A stretch of DNA of 64,000 bases from Shewanella sp. OPT22 (GTDB lineage: Bacteria; Pseudomonadota; Gammaproteobacteria; Enterobacterales; Shewanellaceae): the NCBI RefSeq assembly GCF_004168585.1, contig NZ_PGVH01000029.1, forward strand, positions 15,095-79,094, written 5' to 3'. The translations under genes were made by a program, and so were the position numbers. Below, in pieces: positions 56,660 to 64,000 of the stretch; positions within the stretch are counted from its first letter, which is position 1, and every line of letters begins with the position of its first letter. The notes under the pieces were generated by a model. It was not told where the DNA came from. It made no database searches and was given only the letters and a program-made list of their open reading frames with translations.

Positions 56660-57781
56660 TTACTTTGAAAATCCAAGTTGGCTTAACCAATTCAGCTCAG
56701 ATTGTATACAATTTTTAAGACTAAGTGCGCTAAATTCTCGTCTATGTTGATGAGATTTTCTCATCTCATCGAATTCTGCATTAGCAAAATTAAGTTTTCT
56801 GAATAGCTCATCATCATCTCGAAGGTCATAAACGAATCGAGCAAGACGCAGTAATTGTTTTTCAGATAATGGCTCATTTAGTTCAATGTGAGAAAACTCA
56901 AATTGAGGTAATAAATCTTCGAGCTGAATTTCTTGTTTCTGCCCCAGCAACTCACAAACTTTTTGATAAAGCATAAACGTACCACGAGCCTTACCTTCAA
57001 CGCTATAGCCTGCGATATGTGGTGTAGCAAACTCTACATAAGGAATTAAAGCTTCCATTGGGTTCGGTTCATTAGCCCATACATCTAAAACAATTTTTAA
57101 ATCCGAGCGGTGTTGTTTTACTTTAAACAGTGCGAGATTATCGATCACTTCACCACGACAACAGTTAAGCAACCAAGCATTTTTTTTAATTCGATTGAGC
57201 TTTTGTTCATCAAGAAGTGATTCTGTTTTATGCTCTCCCTCTTTTGTTAAGGGAACATGCAAACTGATCACATCACACTGTTCAATAATATCTTCTAAAC
57301 TAACAAAAGTTTTTAGATTATTTTCAGTAGCTTTAATTGGGTCACAGAGTAACGTTTTAACACCATAAGCATTCAAACATCTTTCGAGTGCAGAGCCTGT
57401 ATTGCCGACTCCAACAATACCAACAGTTTTATTTTTAAGCTTTTGCTTGAAACGATGAGCTAACTCTAACATAGCAATAAAAGCGAACTCTCCAACTGCA
57501 ATAGCATTGCACCCAGGAGCATTGCTGAAAGGAATTTGATTCAATGCTAGATAGCTTTGATCAATATGATCCATGCCAATGGTTGCGGTTCCCACAAACT
57601 TTAATTTTTTAGCACCTGCAATCAGTGACGAATTCACTTTAGTTACAGAACGAACCAGTAAAAGATCAGCATCATTAACTTGCTCAGCAGTCACTGTTCT
57701 ACCGTTTACGAGTTGCACTTCGCCAAACTGCTGAAACAGCTGTTCAGCAAATGGCATATTTTCATCTGCAATGATTTTCAT
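56660..57781 (-). CDS. pdxB: Erythronate-4-phosphate dehydrogenase
   Basis: 373 aa. A D-2-hydroxyacid dehydrogenase with NAD motif [12 protein letters not shown], the [11 protein letters not shown] segment, the catalytic His in [11 protein letters not shown] and the PdxB-specific C-terminal dimerisation extension. It catalyses the second step of the DXP-independent pyridoxal phosphate pathway. The pdxB-asd-fimV order is standard. Confidence 0.95.
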   Translation of the reverse strand: MKIIADENMPFAEQLFQQFGEVQLVNGRTVTAEQVNDADLLLVRSVTKVNSSLIAGAKKLKFVGTATIGMDHIDQSYLALNQIPFSNAPGCNAIAVGEFAFIAMLELAHRFKQKLKNKTVGIVGVGNTGSALERCLNAYGVKTLLCDPIKATENNLKTFVSLEDIIEQCDVISLHVPLTKEGEHKTESLLDEQKLNRIKKNAWLLNCCRGEVIDNLALFKVKQHRSDLKIVLDVWANEPNPMEALIPYVEFATPHIAGYSVEGKARGTFMLYQKVCELLGQKQEIQLEDLLPQFEFSHIELNEPLSEKQLLRLARFVYDLRDDDELFRKLNFANAEFDEMRKSHQHRREFSALSLKNCIQSELNWLSQLGFSK

Positions 57782-57820
57782 AAAAATAAGAAAAATTTAG
57801 AAATTGAGAGAATTGTAACA

Positions 57821-57849
57821 TAAAGGGTGAGTACGGAGTTCACCCTTTA
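57821..57849 (-). terminator. Terminator of the first comEA-like gene
   Basis: TAAAGGGTGA/TCACCCTTTA, a perfect 10-bp stem with 9-nt loop, begins 7 bp after the stop codon; the T-run after it (TGTTACAATT) is poor. It sits between this gene and pdxB. Confidence 0.6.
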
Positions 57850-57856
57850 CTGGCAA

Positions 57857-58174
57857 TTATAAAGATAATTGATAGGTATTAATTTCAACGAGCTTTCCAC
57901 CAATGCCTTCAACGGTGGCCAATTCAGCAAATGATTGAAACCCGTTATTTGATTCGCGAAAACGAATGATGGCATGAGCTTTCTGTGAATCAATACCGTG
58001 AAGATTCATCAAGTCAGAATGTAGCGCTGAATTGATATTAATCTGCTTAATATTGATCTCTGCTGGTCGTTTATGAGTTGATTGGTATTCAAACGGCAAA
58101 TTTGAATTAGAAGCGGCGAACACTGTGCCTGAAAATAATAAAACTATAGCTCCAATGGTCAAAGTCCTTTTCAT
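57857..58174 (-). CDS. Exported helix-hairpin-helix (ComEA-like) protein
   Basis: 105 aa from the ATG giving MKRTLTIGAIVLLFSGTVFA, with AAGGAG 6 nt upstream. A signal peptide precedes a short linker and a ComEA-type HhH pair (INSALHSDLMNLHGIDSQKAHAIIRFRE...VEGIGGK). ComEA binds incoming DNA in the periplasm of competent bacteria; many Gammaproteobacteria also carry small ComEA-like proteins of unproven function. It is paralogous to the next gene and has its own terminator. Confidence 0.8.
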   Translation of the reverse strand: MKRTLTIGAIVLLFSGTVFAASNSNLPFEYQSTHKRPAEINIKQININSALHSDLMNLHGIDSQKAHAIIRFRESNNGFQSFAELATVEGIGGKLVEINTYQLSL

Positions 58175-58249
58175 CGTTAACTCCTTCTTTGCTGTTAACA
58201 TGTTTTTCGAATTGAACTTTAAACATAGATATTAAACAGCAAACCTGCC

Positions 58250-58276
58250 AATAAAAAAGGATGCGTTAAGCATCCT
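58250..58276 (-). terminator. Terminator of the second comEA-like gene
   Basis: On the minus strand AGGATGC-TTAAC-GCATCCT is followed by TTTTTATT. It lies 18 bp after the stop and separates the two comEA-like genes. Confidence 0.88.
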
Positions 58277-58294
58277 CTATGAAGCATAAAAGAG

Positions 58295-58609
58295 TTAGAG
58301 AGAGATCTTACCTTTGTTACTTTCTAAGAATTTCTTTCCTATCCCTTTAACCTTGAGCACATCATCCATAGTGGTAAATTTACCATGCTGCTTCCGGTGC
58401 TCAAAGATCGCTAATGCCTTTGCAGCACCGACACCTTTTAACAGCTGCAGCTGGTTTAAATCTGCCGTATTTAAATTAATGACTTGGCTTTTATTAACTT
58501 CAACTTTGACTTTAGATTTTGGTTGCTTTTCAACTGACGCATTACCTGCAAATGAGGTTGTTGATACTACCGCAAGCGCAATCAATGAAGCCTTGATAGT
58601 TCCTTTCAT
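58295..58609 (-). CDS. Exported helix-hairpin-helix (ComEA-like) protein
   Basis: 104 aa from the ATG giving MKGTIKASLIALAVVSTTSFA, with AAGGAG 7 nt upstream. A signal peptide and a Lys-rich linker precede the ComEA repeat (INLNTADLNQLQLLKGVGAAKALAIFEHR...VKGIGKKF). It may bind DNA in the periplasm. It is closer to canonical ComEA than the neighbouring paralogue. No comEC or pilus gene adjoins either. Confidence 0.85.
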   Translation of the reverse strand: MKGTIKASLIALAVVSTTSFAGNASVEKQPKSKVKVEVNKSQVINLNTADLNQLQLLKGVGAAKALAIFEHRKQHGKFTTMDDVLKVKGIGKKFLESNKGKISL

Positions 58610-58738
58610 AGCTTTCTCCTTTTTCATTGAGTGACGTATTCTCGTAAATGTTAAAATTTAGAATCACGAGAATGATTTACAGCATAATCAGCATTTAATT
58701 TACATAAATATGCTCAAAAAGCAACCAAATCAAGCATT

Positions 58739-59917
58739 TTACACTTTATCTAAGGTAACCCTCAAGTCATCGATAATATCTTGAATATTTTCTAGCCCTA
58801 CAGAAATGCGGATTAAGCTATCAGTAATTCCGGCTTCAGCTCTTGCTTCTTCTGTATAAGGCGAATGTGTCATGGAGGCTGGATGTTGTACTAACGATTC
58901 TGCGTCACCTAAGCTTACTGCAATAGTGAATAATTCTAAGTTATTAACAAACGTCATACTCTTTTCGAAGGATGCATCCAGTTCAAATGCGATAACACCA
59001 CCACTTCTGAGCATTTGAGAACCAACGAATTTATGTCCTTGGTGACTCTCAAGCCCGGGATAAAACACTTTAGATATTTTAGGATGCTGCTCAAGATATT
59101 CAGCCACTTGCTCAGCATTGTCACAGTGACGCTGAACTCTAACATCTAACGTTTTTAAGCCACGTAAGATCAGCCAAGCATCATGTGGCGAAATGACAGC
59201 ACCGATGTCCTTTAGTATTTCGAATTTCACCTTTTGCATTATCTCAGCGTTGCCGCACACAACACCGGCAATTACATCACCATGACCGTTTAAATATTTA
59301 GTTGCGGAATGAATTACCATATCAATACCCAACGAAAGAGGAAGCTGTAATAGCGGGGTCATAAAGGTATTATCTACTATAGAAACAATATCATGTTGCT
59401 TACAAATTTTAGCAATCGCTTTGAGATCAAATACTTCAAGGTGCGGGTTTACTGGAGTTTCACAAAATAAAGCTTTGGTATTAGGTTGAATCGCCGCTTC
59501 AATCTCTGTTGAATCCGTAAAATCAACAAGTGAAACATCAATCCCGAAACGTGCAAACTGATGTGTCATCAATGCAAAGCTGCAACCATAAACAGCTCTT
59601 GAAGCAATGAGATGATCACCTTGTTGAAGGTTGGCAAGCAAGGCAGCTGAAACCGCTCCCATTCCGGAGGCTGTTGCAGCAGCATCTTCAGCCCCTTCAA
59701 GTGCAGCCATTTTACGCTCAAGCTCGGAGGTAGTTGGGTTACCTAAGCGAGTGTAAATATATCCTTGCTCATCACCACTAAAGCGTCTTCCACCTTGCTC
59801 TGCTGTATCAAAAGTAAAAGTTGCACTTTGATATAAAGGCGATACTAAAGCTCCTGAAGACTCTTTTTGTTTACCTGCATGAATCGTTTTTGTCGCAATA
59901 TTCCAATTTGCTTTCAT
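58739..59917 (-). CDS. megL: Methionine gamma-lyase
   Basis: 392 aa, a cystathionine-lyase-family PLP enzyme. The PLP lysine is K207 in HSATKYLNGH. Cys112 in YGCSF corresponds to the Cys characteristic of methionine gamma-lyase (Cys116 in the Pseudomonas putida enzyme) and favours that activity over cystathionine gamma-synthase or beta-lyase. It cleaves methionine to methanethiol, 2-oxobutyrate and ammonia. It is transcribed alone. A TyrR-like box lies 124 bp upstream. Confidence 0.88.
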   Translation of the reverse strand: MKANWNIATKTIHAGKQKESSGALVSPLYQSATFTFDTAEQGGRRFSGDEQGYIYTRLGNPTTSELERKMAALEGAEDAAATASGMGAVSAALLANLQQGDHLIASRAVYGCSFALMTHQFARFGIDVSLVDFTDSTEIEAAIQPNTKALFCETPVNPHLEVFDLKAIAKICKQHDIVSIVDNTFMTPLLQLPLSLGIDMVIHSATKYLNGHGDVIAGVVCGNAEIMQKVKFEILKDIGAVISPHDAWLILRGLKTLDVRVQRHCDNAEQVAEYLEQHPKISKVFYPGLESHQGHKFVGSQMLRSGGVIAFELDASFEKSMTFVNNLELFTIAVSLGDAESLVQHPASMTHSPYTEEARAEAGITDSLIRISVGLENIQDIIDDLRVTLDKV

Positions 59918-60040
59918 ATTTTCCCCATGGCTATTTTTTATTCTAGTTTGGTTATAGGTTGTATATAGCTAAGTAGAATTAACATACAGTGCTTTAGTCG
60001 CTTTTATCGATACTTTTCCCTAAATTAACTTTTTTAAATT

Positions 60041-60058
60041 TGTAAAATCTCTGTTACA
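60041..60058. promoter_or_regulatory. TyrR-box-like palindrome upstream of megL
   Basis: TGTAAA-N6-GTTACA matches the TyrR consensus at 11 of 12 positions. It lies between the ycjF stop and megL. If real, it would link methionine catabolism to TyrR. It could instead be a chance match. Confidence 0.4.
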
Positions 60059-60062
60059 GGCT

Positions 60063-61109
60063 TTAATTTTTAACACTCTTGGCAAAATTTTTGAGTTCGA
60101 CAAGTAGAGACTTGTGAGCTTTAGAAAGCCTAGGCTTATTGTCCTTATGGAATTGAATCGGCCGACATAATTCCATTGCTTGATACCCTAATCGAGCCGT
60201 TAATAAACCGCCCGCTAAACCTTGCCCTAACTTTGCCGATAACTTACCCGTAATTTCAAGAGAGAGCAGTTGGCTGCCAAGATCCGTCAACAATTCACTT
60301 GCACCAGCAAACAGAATATTCGTGAATATGCCTCTGATCAGTTTTATTCGACTCATATAACCCAATTCAATTCCGTAGCATTGAGCTAATTCATTGAGCA
60401 TCTTTTGGTTACGAAGTAGAACTAAACACATGTCAAGAATGGCAAATGGACTCACTGCCAACAGAAGAGCTGACTCAGCTGCATATTTGTGAACAATTTT
60501 TTTAGCTTTTTCATCCACGACGCTCATGACTGTTTCATCGTAAAGCTTTAATAATTCAGAATCATTTAAGTGTGAGTGAGTAAGTTCATTATACGTTGAA
60601 ATTGAATCATCAAAGGCTTCAGGGAGCTTGATACCTGCGATGAATTTACTCACCTCACCTGTTTGTACACTTTTTTCAACTCTTACGGCCGTTTCTCGCT
60701 GACTCTCAATGTCTTTTAATTTCTTAAGTTTTTTATATTCTCTAAACAGACCTCTACCAGCCCAAGTACCAACCAAACCTATGGTTGCTGAATATAAACC
60801 AAATAAAAATGGACTTTGTTGCCAAGCTTCTAAAAGTGTTAAACCTAACTCAACCATGACTAAAATAAAAACTGACACGACAGCCCAGCGAGCTAACTTA
60901 CTCCAAGGTCTGGCCTTTTTTAATTTAGAGTCTTGTTCAACGTCGTCAAAAAGTGCCTCAAAATCAGAATCAGATAAGTCATCCGTTTCAAATTTTTGCG
61001 GAGGTTTTATCAAGCTCTCTTCTTCTGGCTCAAGCAAAGCCTCTAACTCATTGAATTCTTGAGCTGGTTTTAACTGAACTTTTTCAGTTTTCTCATTTTT
61101 TTTAATCAA
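60063..61109 (-). CDS. ycjF: YcjF family inner-membrane protein
   Basis: 348 aa. A charged, acidic cytoplasmic N-terminus is followed by two membrane segments (about 70-92 and 97-115) and a C-terminal DUF697-like region with further hydrophobic stretches (LAVSPFAILDMCLVLL). YcjF accompanies YcjX in Psp-linked operons; its mechanism is unknown. Its start overlaps the end of ycjX by 8 bp. Confidence 0.85.
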   Translation of the reverse strand: MIKKNEKTEKVQLKPAQEFNELEALLEPEEESLIKPPQKFETDDLSDSDFEALFDDVEQDSKLKKARPWSKLARWAVVSVFILVMVELGLTLLEAWQQSPFLFGLYSATIGLVGTWAGRGLFREYKKLKKLKDIESQRETAVRVEKSVQTGEVSKFIAGIKLPEAFDDSISTYNELTHSHLNDSELLKLYDETVMSVVDEKAKKIVHKYAAESALLLAVSPFAILDMCLVLLRNQKMLNELAQCYGIELGYMSRIKLIRGIFTNILFAGASELLTDLGSQLLSLEITGKLSAKLGQGLAGGLLTARLGYQAMELCRPIQFHKDNKPRLSKAHKSLLVELKNFAKSVKN

Positions 61110-62547
61110 GTTTATCTCCCAACAAAAACTGCAACAAGTGATCTAAACGAATGTGTTCAAGCATAGGTTTCACTTCACCTTGAAGTGATTCTGGAGGTGC
61201 GAAATTAACAAAATTAAATCCCTGTTTTTGCCAAAAATCCTTTTTAGGAAGTGCTTTAGGCACATCCCCGGGATAAAGAGTAATGTCACTTCTGTCGGTA
61301 TTTTTTTGGCCGAAAACGGCTTCAATCAGCTTCCCTTGATGAGTCACTAAACCATGTTTTGTCGCTTTTATGGCGCTTATGGCCATCGTTTCAACATCAC
61401 AACCTTTGATACTGGCAAATTGACGACTCTCTTGTAGCATGTCATTGAGTAAATAGAGTAAATTTGTTTGTTGATCACGAGTAATATGATCAACTTTACT
61501 TGCTGCAAAGAGCAATTTATCAATTCTCGGTGCAAATAGGCGGCGTAAAATATTAGAGTCTCCAAACTGAAAGCTTGAAAGAATATTTGAAAGAGCAGAC
61601 GCCATATCATTAAACTGAGCTTGGCCATTATTGAGTGCGGTTAAGCTATCAACCAATACGATTTGTCGATCAAATTTACTAAAATGATTTCGATAGAAGG
61701 GTTTTACGACTTTTTCTTTATAACTGTTAAACCGATGAGCTAAAACTTTAAAATAGCTATTATCATCAGTTTCTGAAGTAAATTGAGCCCATTGCTCAGC
61801 GGTAAGGTGTAACAATGGAAACCAGTTGACTAATGGTGATCCATCTAGATCGCCAGGTAATAACATTCTACCGGGTTGTGCCAAGTAAAAGCCCTTATTG
61901 TTTACCAAATCCAGTAATGCACTTCGGTAAAGCTCAGCGATTCTTGCTATTTCTTCATTATCTGCTTTTTCGGTTAAATCGAGCTGATTCAAAGACGATA
62001 AGAATGCAGTGTAACAGGTTGATTGCTCAAACTTGTGTTTGTTCTGTAGCTGCTCAAACGACCAAGTTTGATAATCCGTTTTCAACAGAGGCAAGTCTAA
62101 TAACCATTCCCCAGGGTAATCCACAATATCAAGAATTAAGGTGGAACGATCGGTAAACTTACTCAGCACTCCCGATTTAGGTTGAAAATGAATAGCCAGC
62201 CGTATCTCACTGATATTACGTGTAGAAGCTGGCCAATGATTCGGTGATGCTGTGAGTGAATTGATCCCGCCTTGGTAATCAAAACTGGCAATCTCTAAAT
62301 CAGGCTGCAATTGTCGTTCAACACCAAGTAATCTTTGCTCTCTAGCCACATGCCATAAAGGTAAGGATTGCTCTTTAAATGTATGACCTGATCGAAGTAA
62401 TTGATTAACCAGTCCGGTGATAAACGCAGTTTTCCCAGCGCCAGATAAACCCGTTACGGCTAAACGAATATGTCTATCTGCAGTTCTACGAATAATTGTC
62501 TTCGTTTGTTTTTCAACTTTAGAAATTGTTTTAGAAAGAATGCTCAT
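61102..62547 (-). CDS. ycjX: YcjX family P-loop NTPase
   Basis: 481 aa. Walker A GLSGAGKTAF lies near residue 35, and LILDIVDYPGEW is a Walker B-like GTPase-type segment. It is a conserved stress-induced protein of the Psp regulon in enterobacteria. It is coupled to ycjF. A terminator-like hairpin before it separates it from pspABC. Confidence 0.9.
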   Translation of the reverse strand: MSILSKTISKVEKQTKTIIRRTADRHIRLAVTGLSGAGKTAFITGLVNQLLRSGHTFKEQSLPLWHVAREQRLLGVERQLQPDLEIASFDYQGGINSLTASPNHWPASTRNISEIRLAIHFQPKSGVLSKFTDRSTLILDIVDYPGEWLLDLPLLKTDYQTWSFEQLQNKHKFEQSTCYTAFLSSLNQLDLTEKADNEEIARIAELYRSALLDLVNNKGFYLAQPGRMLLPGDLDGSPLVNWFPLLHLTAEQWAQFTSETDDNSYFKVLAHRFNSYKEKVVKPFYRNHFSKFDRQIVLVDSLTALNNGQAQFNDMASALSNILSSFQFGDSNILRRLFAPRIDKLLFAASKVDHITRDQQTNLLYLLNDMLQESRQFASIKGCDVETMAISAIKATKHGLVTHQGKLIEAVFGQKNTDRSDITLYPGDVPKALPKKDFWQKQGFNFVNFAPPESLQGEVKPMLEHIRLDHLLQFLLGDKLD

Positions 62548-62561
62548 TAAACGGATAACCC

Positions 62562-62603
62562 AGAAATAGAAAAGGCACTGGATATCGTCATATTCAGCGC
62601 CTT
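62562..62603 (-). terminator. Hairpin/terminator between pspC and ycjX
   Basis: In the minus-strand RNA AAGGCGCUGAAUAU/AUAUCCAGUGCCUU pairs over 14 positions (one G-U, one mismatch) around a GACG loop and is followed by TTCTATTT. It lies 13 bp after pspC and may reduce read-through into ycjXF. Confidence 0.75.
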
Positions 62604-62616
62604 CGAGTAGAGAAAG

Positions 62617-63012
62617 TTATAAATTATCAATTTGGCGTTTCAAGTCATAACTGTCAGAAGTTACATGACGCTCCATGTTTCGCAATCTCAACTCTAAGGC
62701 ACGAAACTGCTGATTTACATCTTGAAGCGCCTGAGTCGCAGGCTCACCTGCTTGCCAGAACTTCTTTTTTACTTCGATATCACGGTGAAGGCTATTTTCA
62801 TCATGTGTTACTGACTTTTCATCAAGAATAAGCCATAAAACAACATACCCCACAAAGATGATTCCCGCACCACCCAAAAGGAAGATTGAAGCAGTAACAA
62901 CACGAACTAACCAAGTTTCCAGTCCGAAGAATTCTGCTATCCCTGCACAAACACCTGCAAGTTTCTTTTCTTTAGGATTGCGATAAAGCGTTTTTCTATT
63001 GCTTGTTGTCAT
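62617..63012 (-). CDS. pspC: Phage shock protein C (PspC-domain membrane regulator)
   Basis: 131 aa. The PspC domain starts LYRNPKEKKLAGVCAGIAEFFG and contains one membrane segment (about 37-65, glycine-rich), followed by a helical tail with leucine spacing. With PspB it senses membrane stress and releases PspF from PspA. It overlaps pspB by 17 bp; GGAGGA precedes its ATG. Confidence 0.94.
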   Translation of the reverse strand: MTTSNRKTLYRNPKEKKLAGVCAGIAEFFGLETWLVRVVTASIFLLGGAGIIFVGYVVLWLILDEKSVTHDENSLHRDIEVKKKFWQAGEPATQALQDVNQQFRALELRLRNMERHVTSDSYDLKRQIDNL

Positions 63013-63238
63013 CTCTGTTCCTCCATTCCGGAGACTCCGTATCCAATATCTTTTCTAAAGTTTCAATACGTTGCCCCATCTTATCAGCCGTTCGAATGAG
63101 CTCATTAAGTTGAGCAAACTCATCTTCTGATAACCCCTGGCTTACTTGCTTTTTACTTTTGTAATGCAATATCAACCAAATAGGAGCCACGATAACTGTA
63201 AACAAGATAAGCGGAGCAATAAGTAAATCTCCATCCAT
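62996..63238 (-). CDS. pspB: Phage shock protein B
   Basis: 80 aa. One N-terminal membrane segment (LIAPLILFTVIVAPIWLIL) and a helical cytoplasmic tail (EFAQLNELIRTADKMGQRIETLEKIL) match PspB. It acts with PspC in stress sensing and lies 21 bp after pspA. Confidence 0.93.
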   Translation of the reverse strand: MDGDLLIAPLILFTVIVAPIWLILHYKSKKQVSQGLSEDEFAQLNELIRTADKMGQRIETLEKILDTESPEWRNRDDNKQ

Positions 63239-63259
63239 TATTTATTCTCCTATCCTAGA

Positions 63260-63940
63260 TTAAGCTTTAGTCTTATCTTTTTTAGCTTTAACTTTCGCTT
63301 TTAAAGCTTCAAGTTCGTTATTTACGTTTTCTTCTGCTTCTAATGCTGCAAACTCATCGGCTAGGCTGTTTTTCTTACCCATATCATAAGATTCAACCTG
63401 TGCTTCAATACCTTCAACACGTCGTTCATATTGCTCAAACTTAAGCATTGCATCATCGACTTTGCTTGAATCAAGCTGCTTTTTCACATTCAAACGTGAA
63501 GATGCGGTTTGAGTGCGCATAACGATCGTCTTTTGACGGGCTTTTGCATCAGCGAGTTTTTCTTGAAGTTGCACAACTTCTTCTTTCAAGCGTGCAATTT
63601 GTTCTTCAATCACAAGCAACTCATCAGATTGTGCCTTAACAACATCGCTGTACTTTTGCTTTTCCATTAATGCTGCTTTCGCTAAGTCTTCACGATCTTT
63701 AGAAAGTGCTAACTCTGCTTTTTCTTGCCAATCTTGCACTTGCTCTTCAGAGCGAGCAATGCGACGAAGCAGCTCTTTTTTCTCAGCCAATACTTTTGCA
63801 TTGGTAGAACGAACTTCGACTAGCGTATCTTCCATCTCTTGGATGATTAGGCGAACCATTTTTTCTGGGTCTTCAGCTTTATCTAATAAAGAGCTGATAT
63901 TCGAATTAATGATGTCCGCAAATCGTGAAAAAATTCCCAT
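63260..63940 (-). CDS. pspA: Phage shock protein A (PspA/IM30/ESCRT-III-like)
   Basis: 226 aa, nearly all coiled coil. The N-terminal MGIFSRFADIINSNISSLLDKAEDPEKM is the membrane-binding amphipathic helix of PspA. It inhibits PspF and forms protective assemblies on damaged membrane. It is first in pspABC, with a sigma-54 type promoter just upstream; pspF itself is beyond the window edge, if adjacent. Confidence 0.96.
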   Translation of the reverse strand: MGIFSRFADIINSNISSLLDKAEDPEKMVRLIIQEMEDTLVEVRSTNAKVLAEKKELLRRIARSEEQVQDWQEKAELALSKDREDLAKAALMEKQKYSDVVKAQSDELLVIEEQIARLKEEVVQLQEKLADAKARQKTIVMRTQTASSRLNVKKQLDSSKVDDAMLKFEQYERRVEGIEAQVESYDMGKKNSLADEFAALEAEENVNNELEALKAKVKAKKDKTKA

Positions 63941-63978
63941 AATCCATTCCTCAAAGTGATTAATTTCAAAATAGTTAT

Positions 63979-63994
63979 ATCAGAGTTCGTGCCA
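63979..63994 (-). promoter_or_regulatory. Sigma-54 promoter of pspA
   Basis: On the minus strand TGGCAC-N5-CTGAT has a perfect -24 element. The -12 element lacks the usual GC, as in some psp promoters. It lies 39 bp before the pspA ATG. PspF binding sites would be beyond the window. Confidence 0.65.
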
Positions 63995-64000
63995 ACTTTT

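Noticed and set aside
1-64000. CRISPR arrays, insertion sequences or prophage
   Set aside because: No regularly spaced repeats, transposase, integrase or phage structural genes are visible on either strand.

Overview
The window looks like part of the chromosome of an AT-rich marine gammaproteobacterium, most likely in or near the order Alteromonadales (Shewanella, Pseudoalteromonas, Psychrosphaera or Thalassotalea-like). This rests on gene content: polar-flagellum genes with flgO/flgP/flgT and cheV-cheR next to flgB, a FimV/HubP homologue after pdxB-asd, a phhA-phhB-tyrR-fahA-maiA cluster, and GlyGly-CTERM exoproteases. No phage, insertion sequence, CRISPR array or obvious island is visible. 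The genus assignment is inference.

Layout. 1-440: two tandem tRNA-Val(UAC) genes and a terminator. 439-9456: three paralogous secreted M6 metalloproteases with 4, 2 and 1 PKD domains, each ending in a GlyGly-CTERM tail. 9996-15851: an RND pump plus adaptor, and an MFS transporter in the opposite direction. 15967-20727: phenylalanine/tyrosine catabolism with its regulator TyrR and several TyrR-box candidates. 20972-26136: galE, an orphan napF, a bactofilin, and a cysQ-mak-elyC-DUF2982-like operon. 26256-29306: tRNA-Arg(CCU), rfbC, rfbD, glmM.

29465-51879 is a flagellar and chemotaxis block. On the minus strand are cheV, cheR, flgB-flgL and three flagellins; flgA-flgM-flgN and flgT run on the plus strand, with flgO-flgP on the minus strand between them. 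The promoter hierarchy can be read directly: sigma-54 type elements precede flgB and flgF, and sigma-28 type elements precede flgM, cheV and two flagellins. A terminator and a sigma-54 element split the rod/hook/ring genes into flgBCDE and flgFGHIJKL. A decayed, internally deleted copy of flgT follows intact flgT.

52107-64000: a small Ser-rich unknown gene, fimV, asd, pdxB, two tandem exported helix-hairpin-helix (ComEA-like) proteins, methionine gamma-lyase with a TyrR-like box upstream, and the envelope-stress set pspA-pspB-pspC-ycjX-ycjF, whose sigma-54 type promoter lies at the right edge.

No clearly new system was found. The most notable observations are the flgT pseudogene, the mosaic flagellin trio with a conserved leader hairpin, the protease family with graded PKD number, and the TyrR-box set that may extend to megL.
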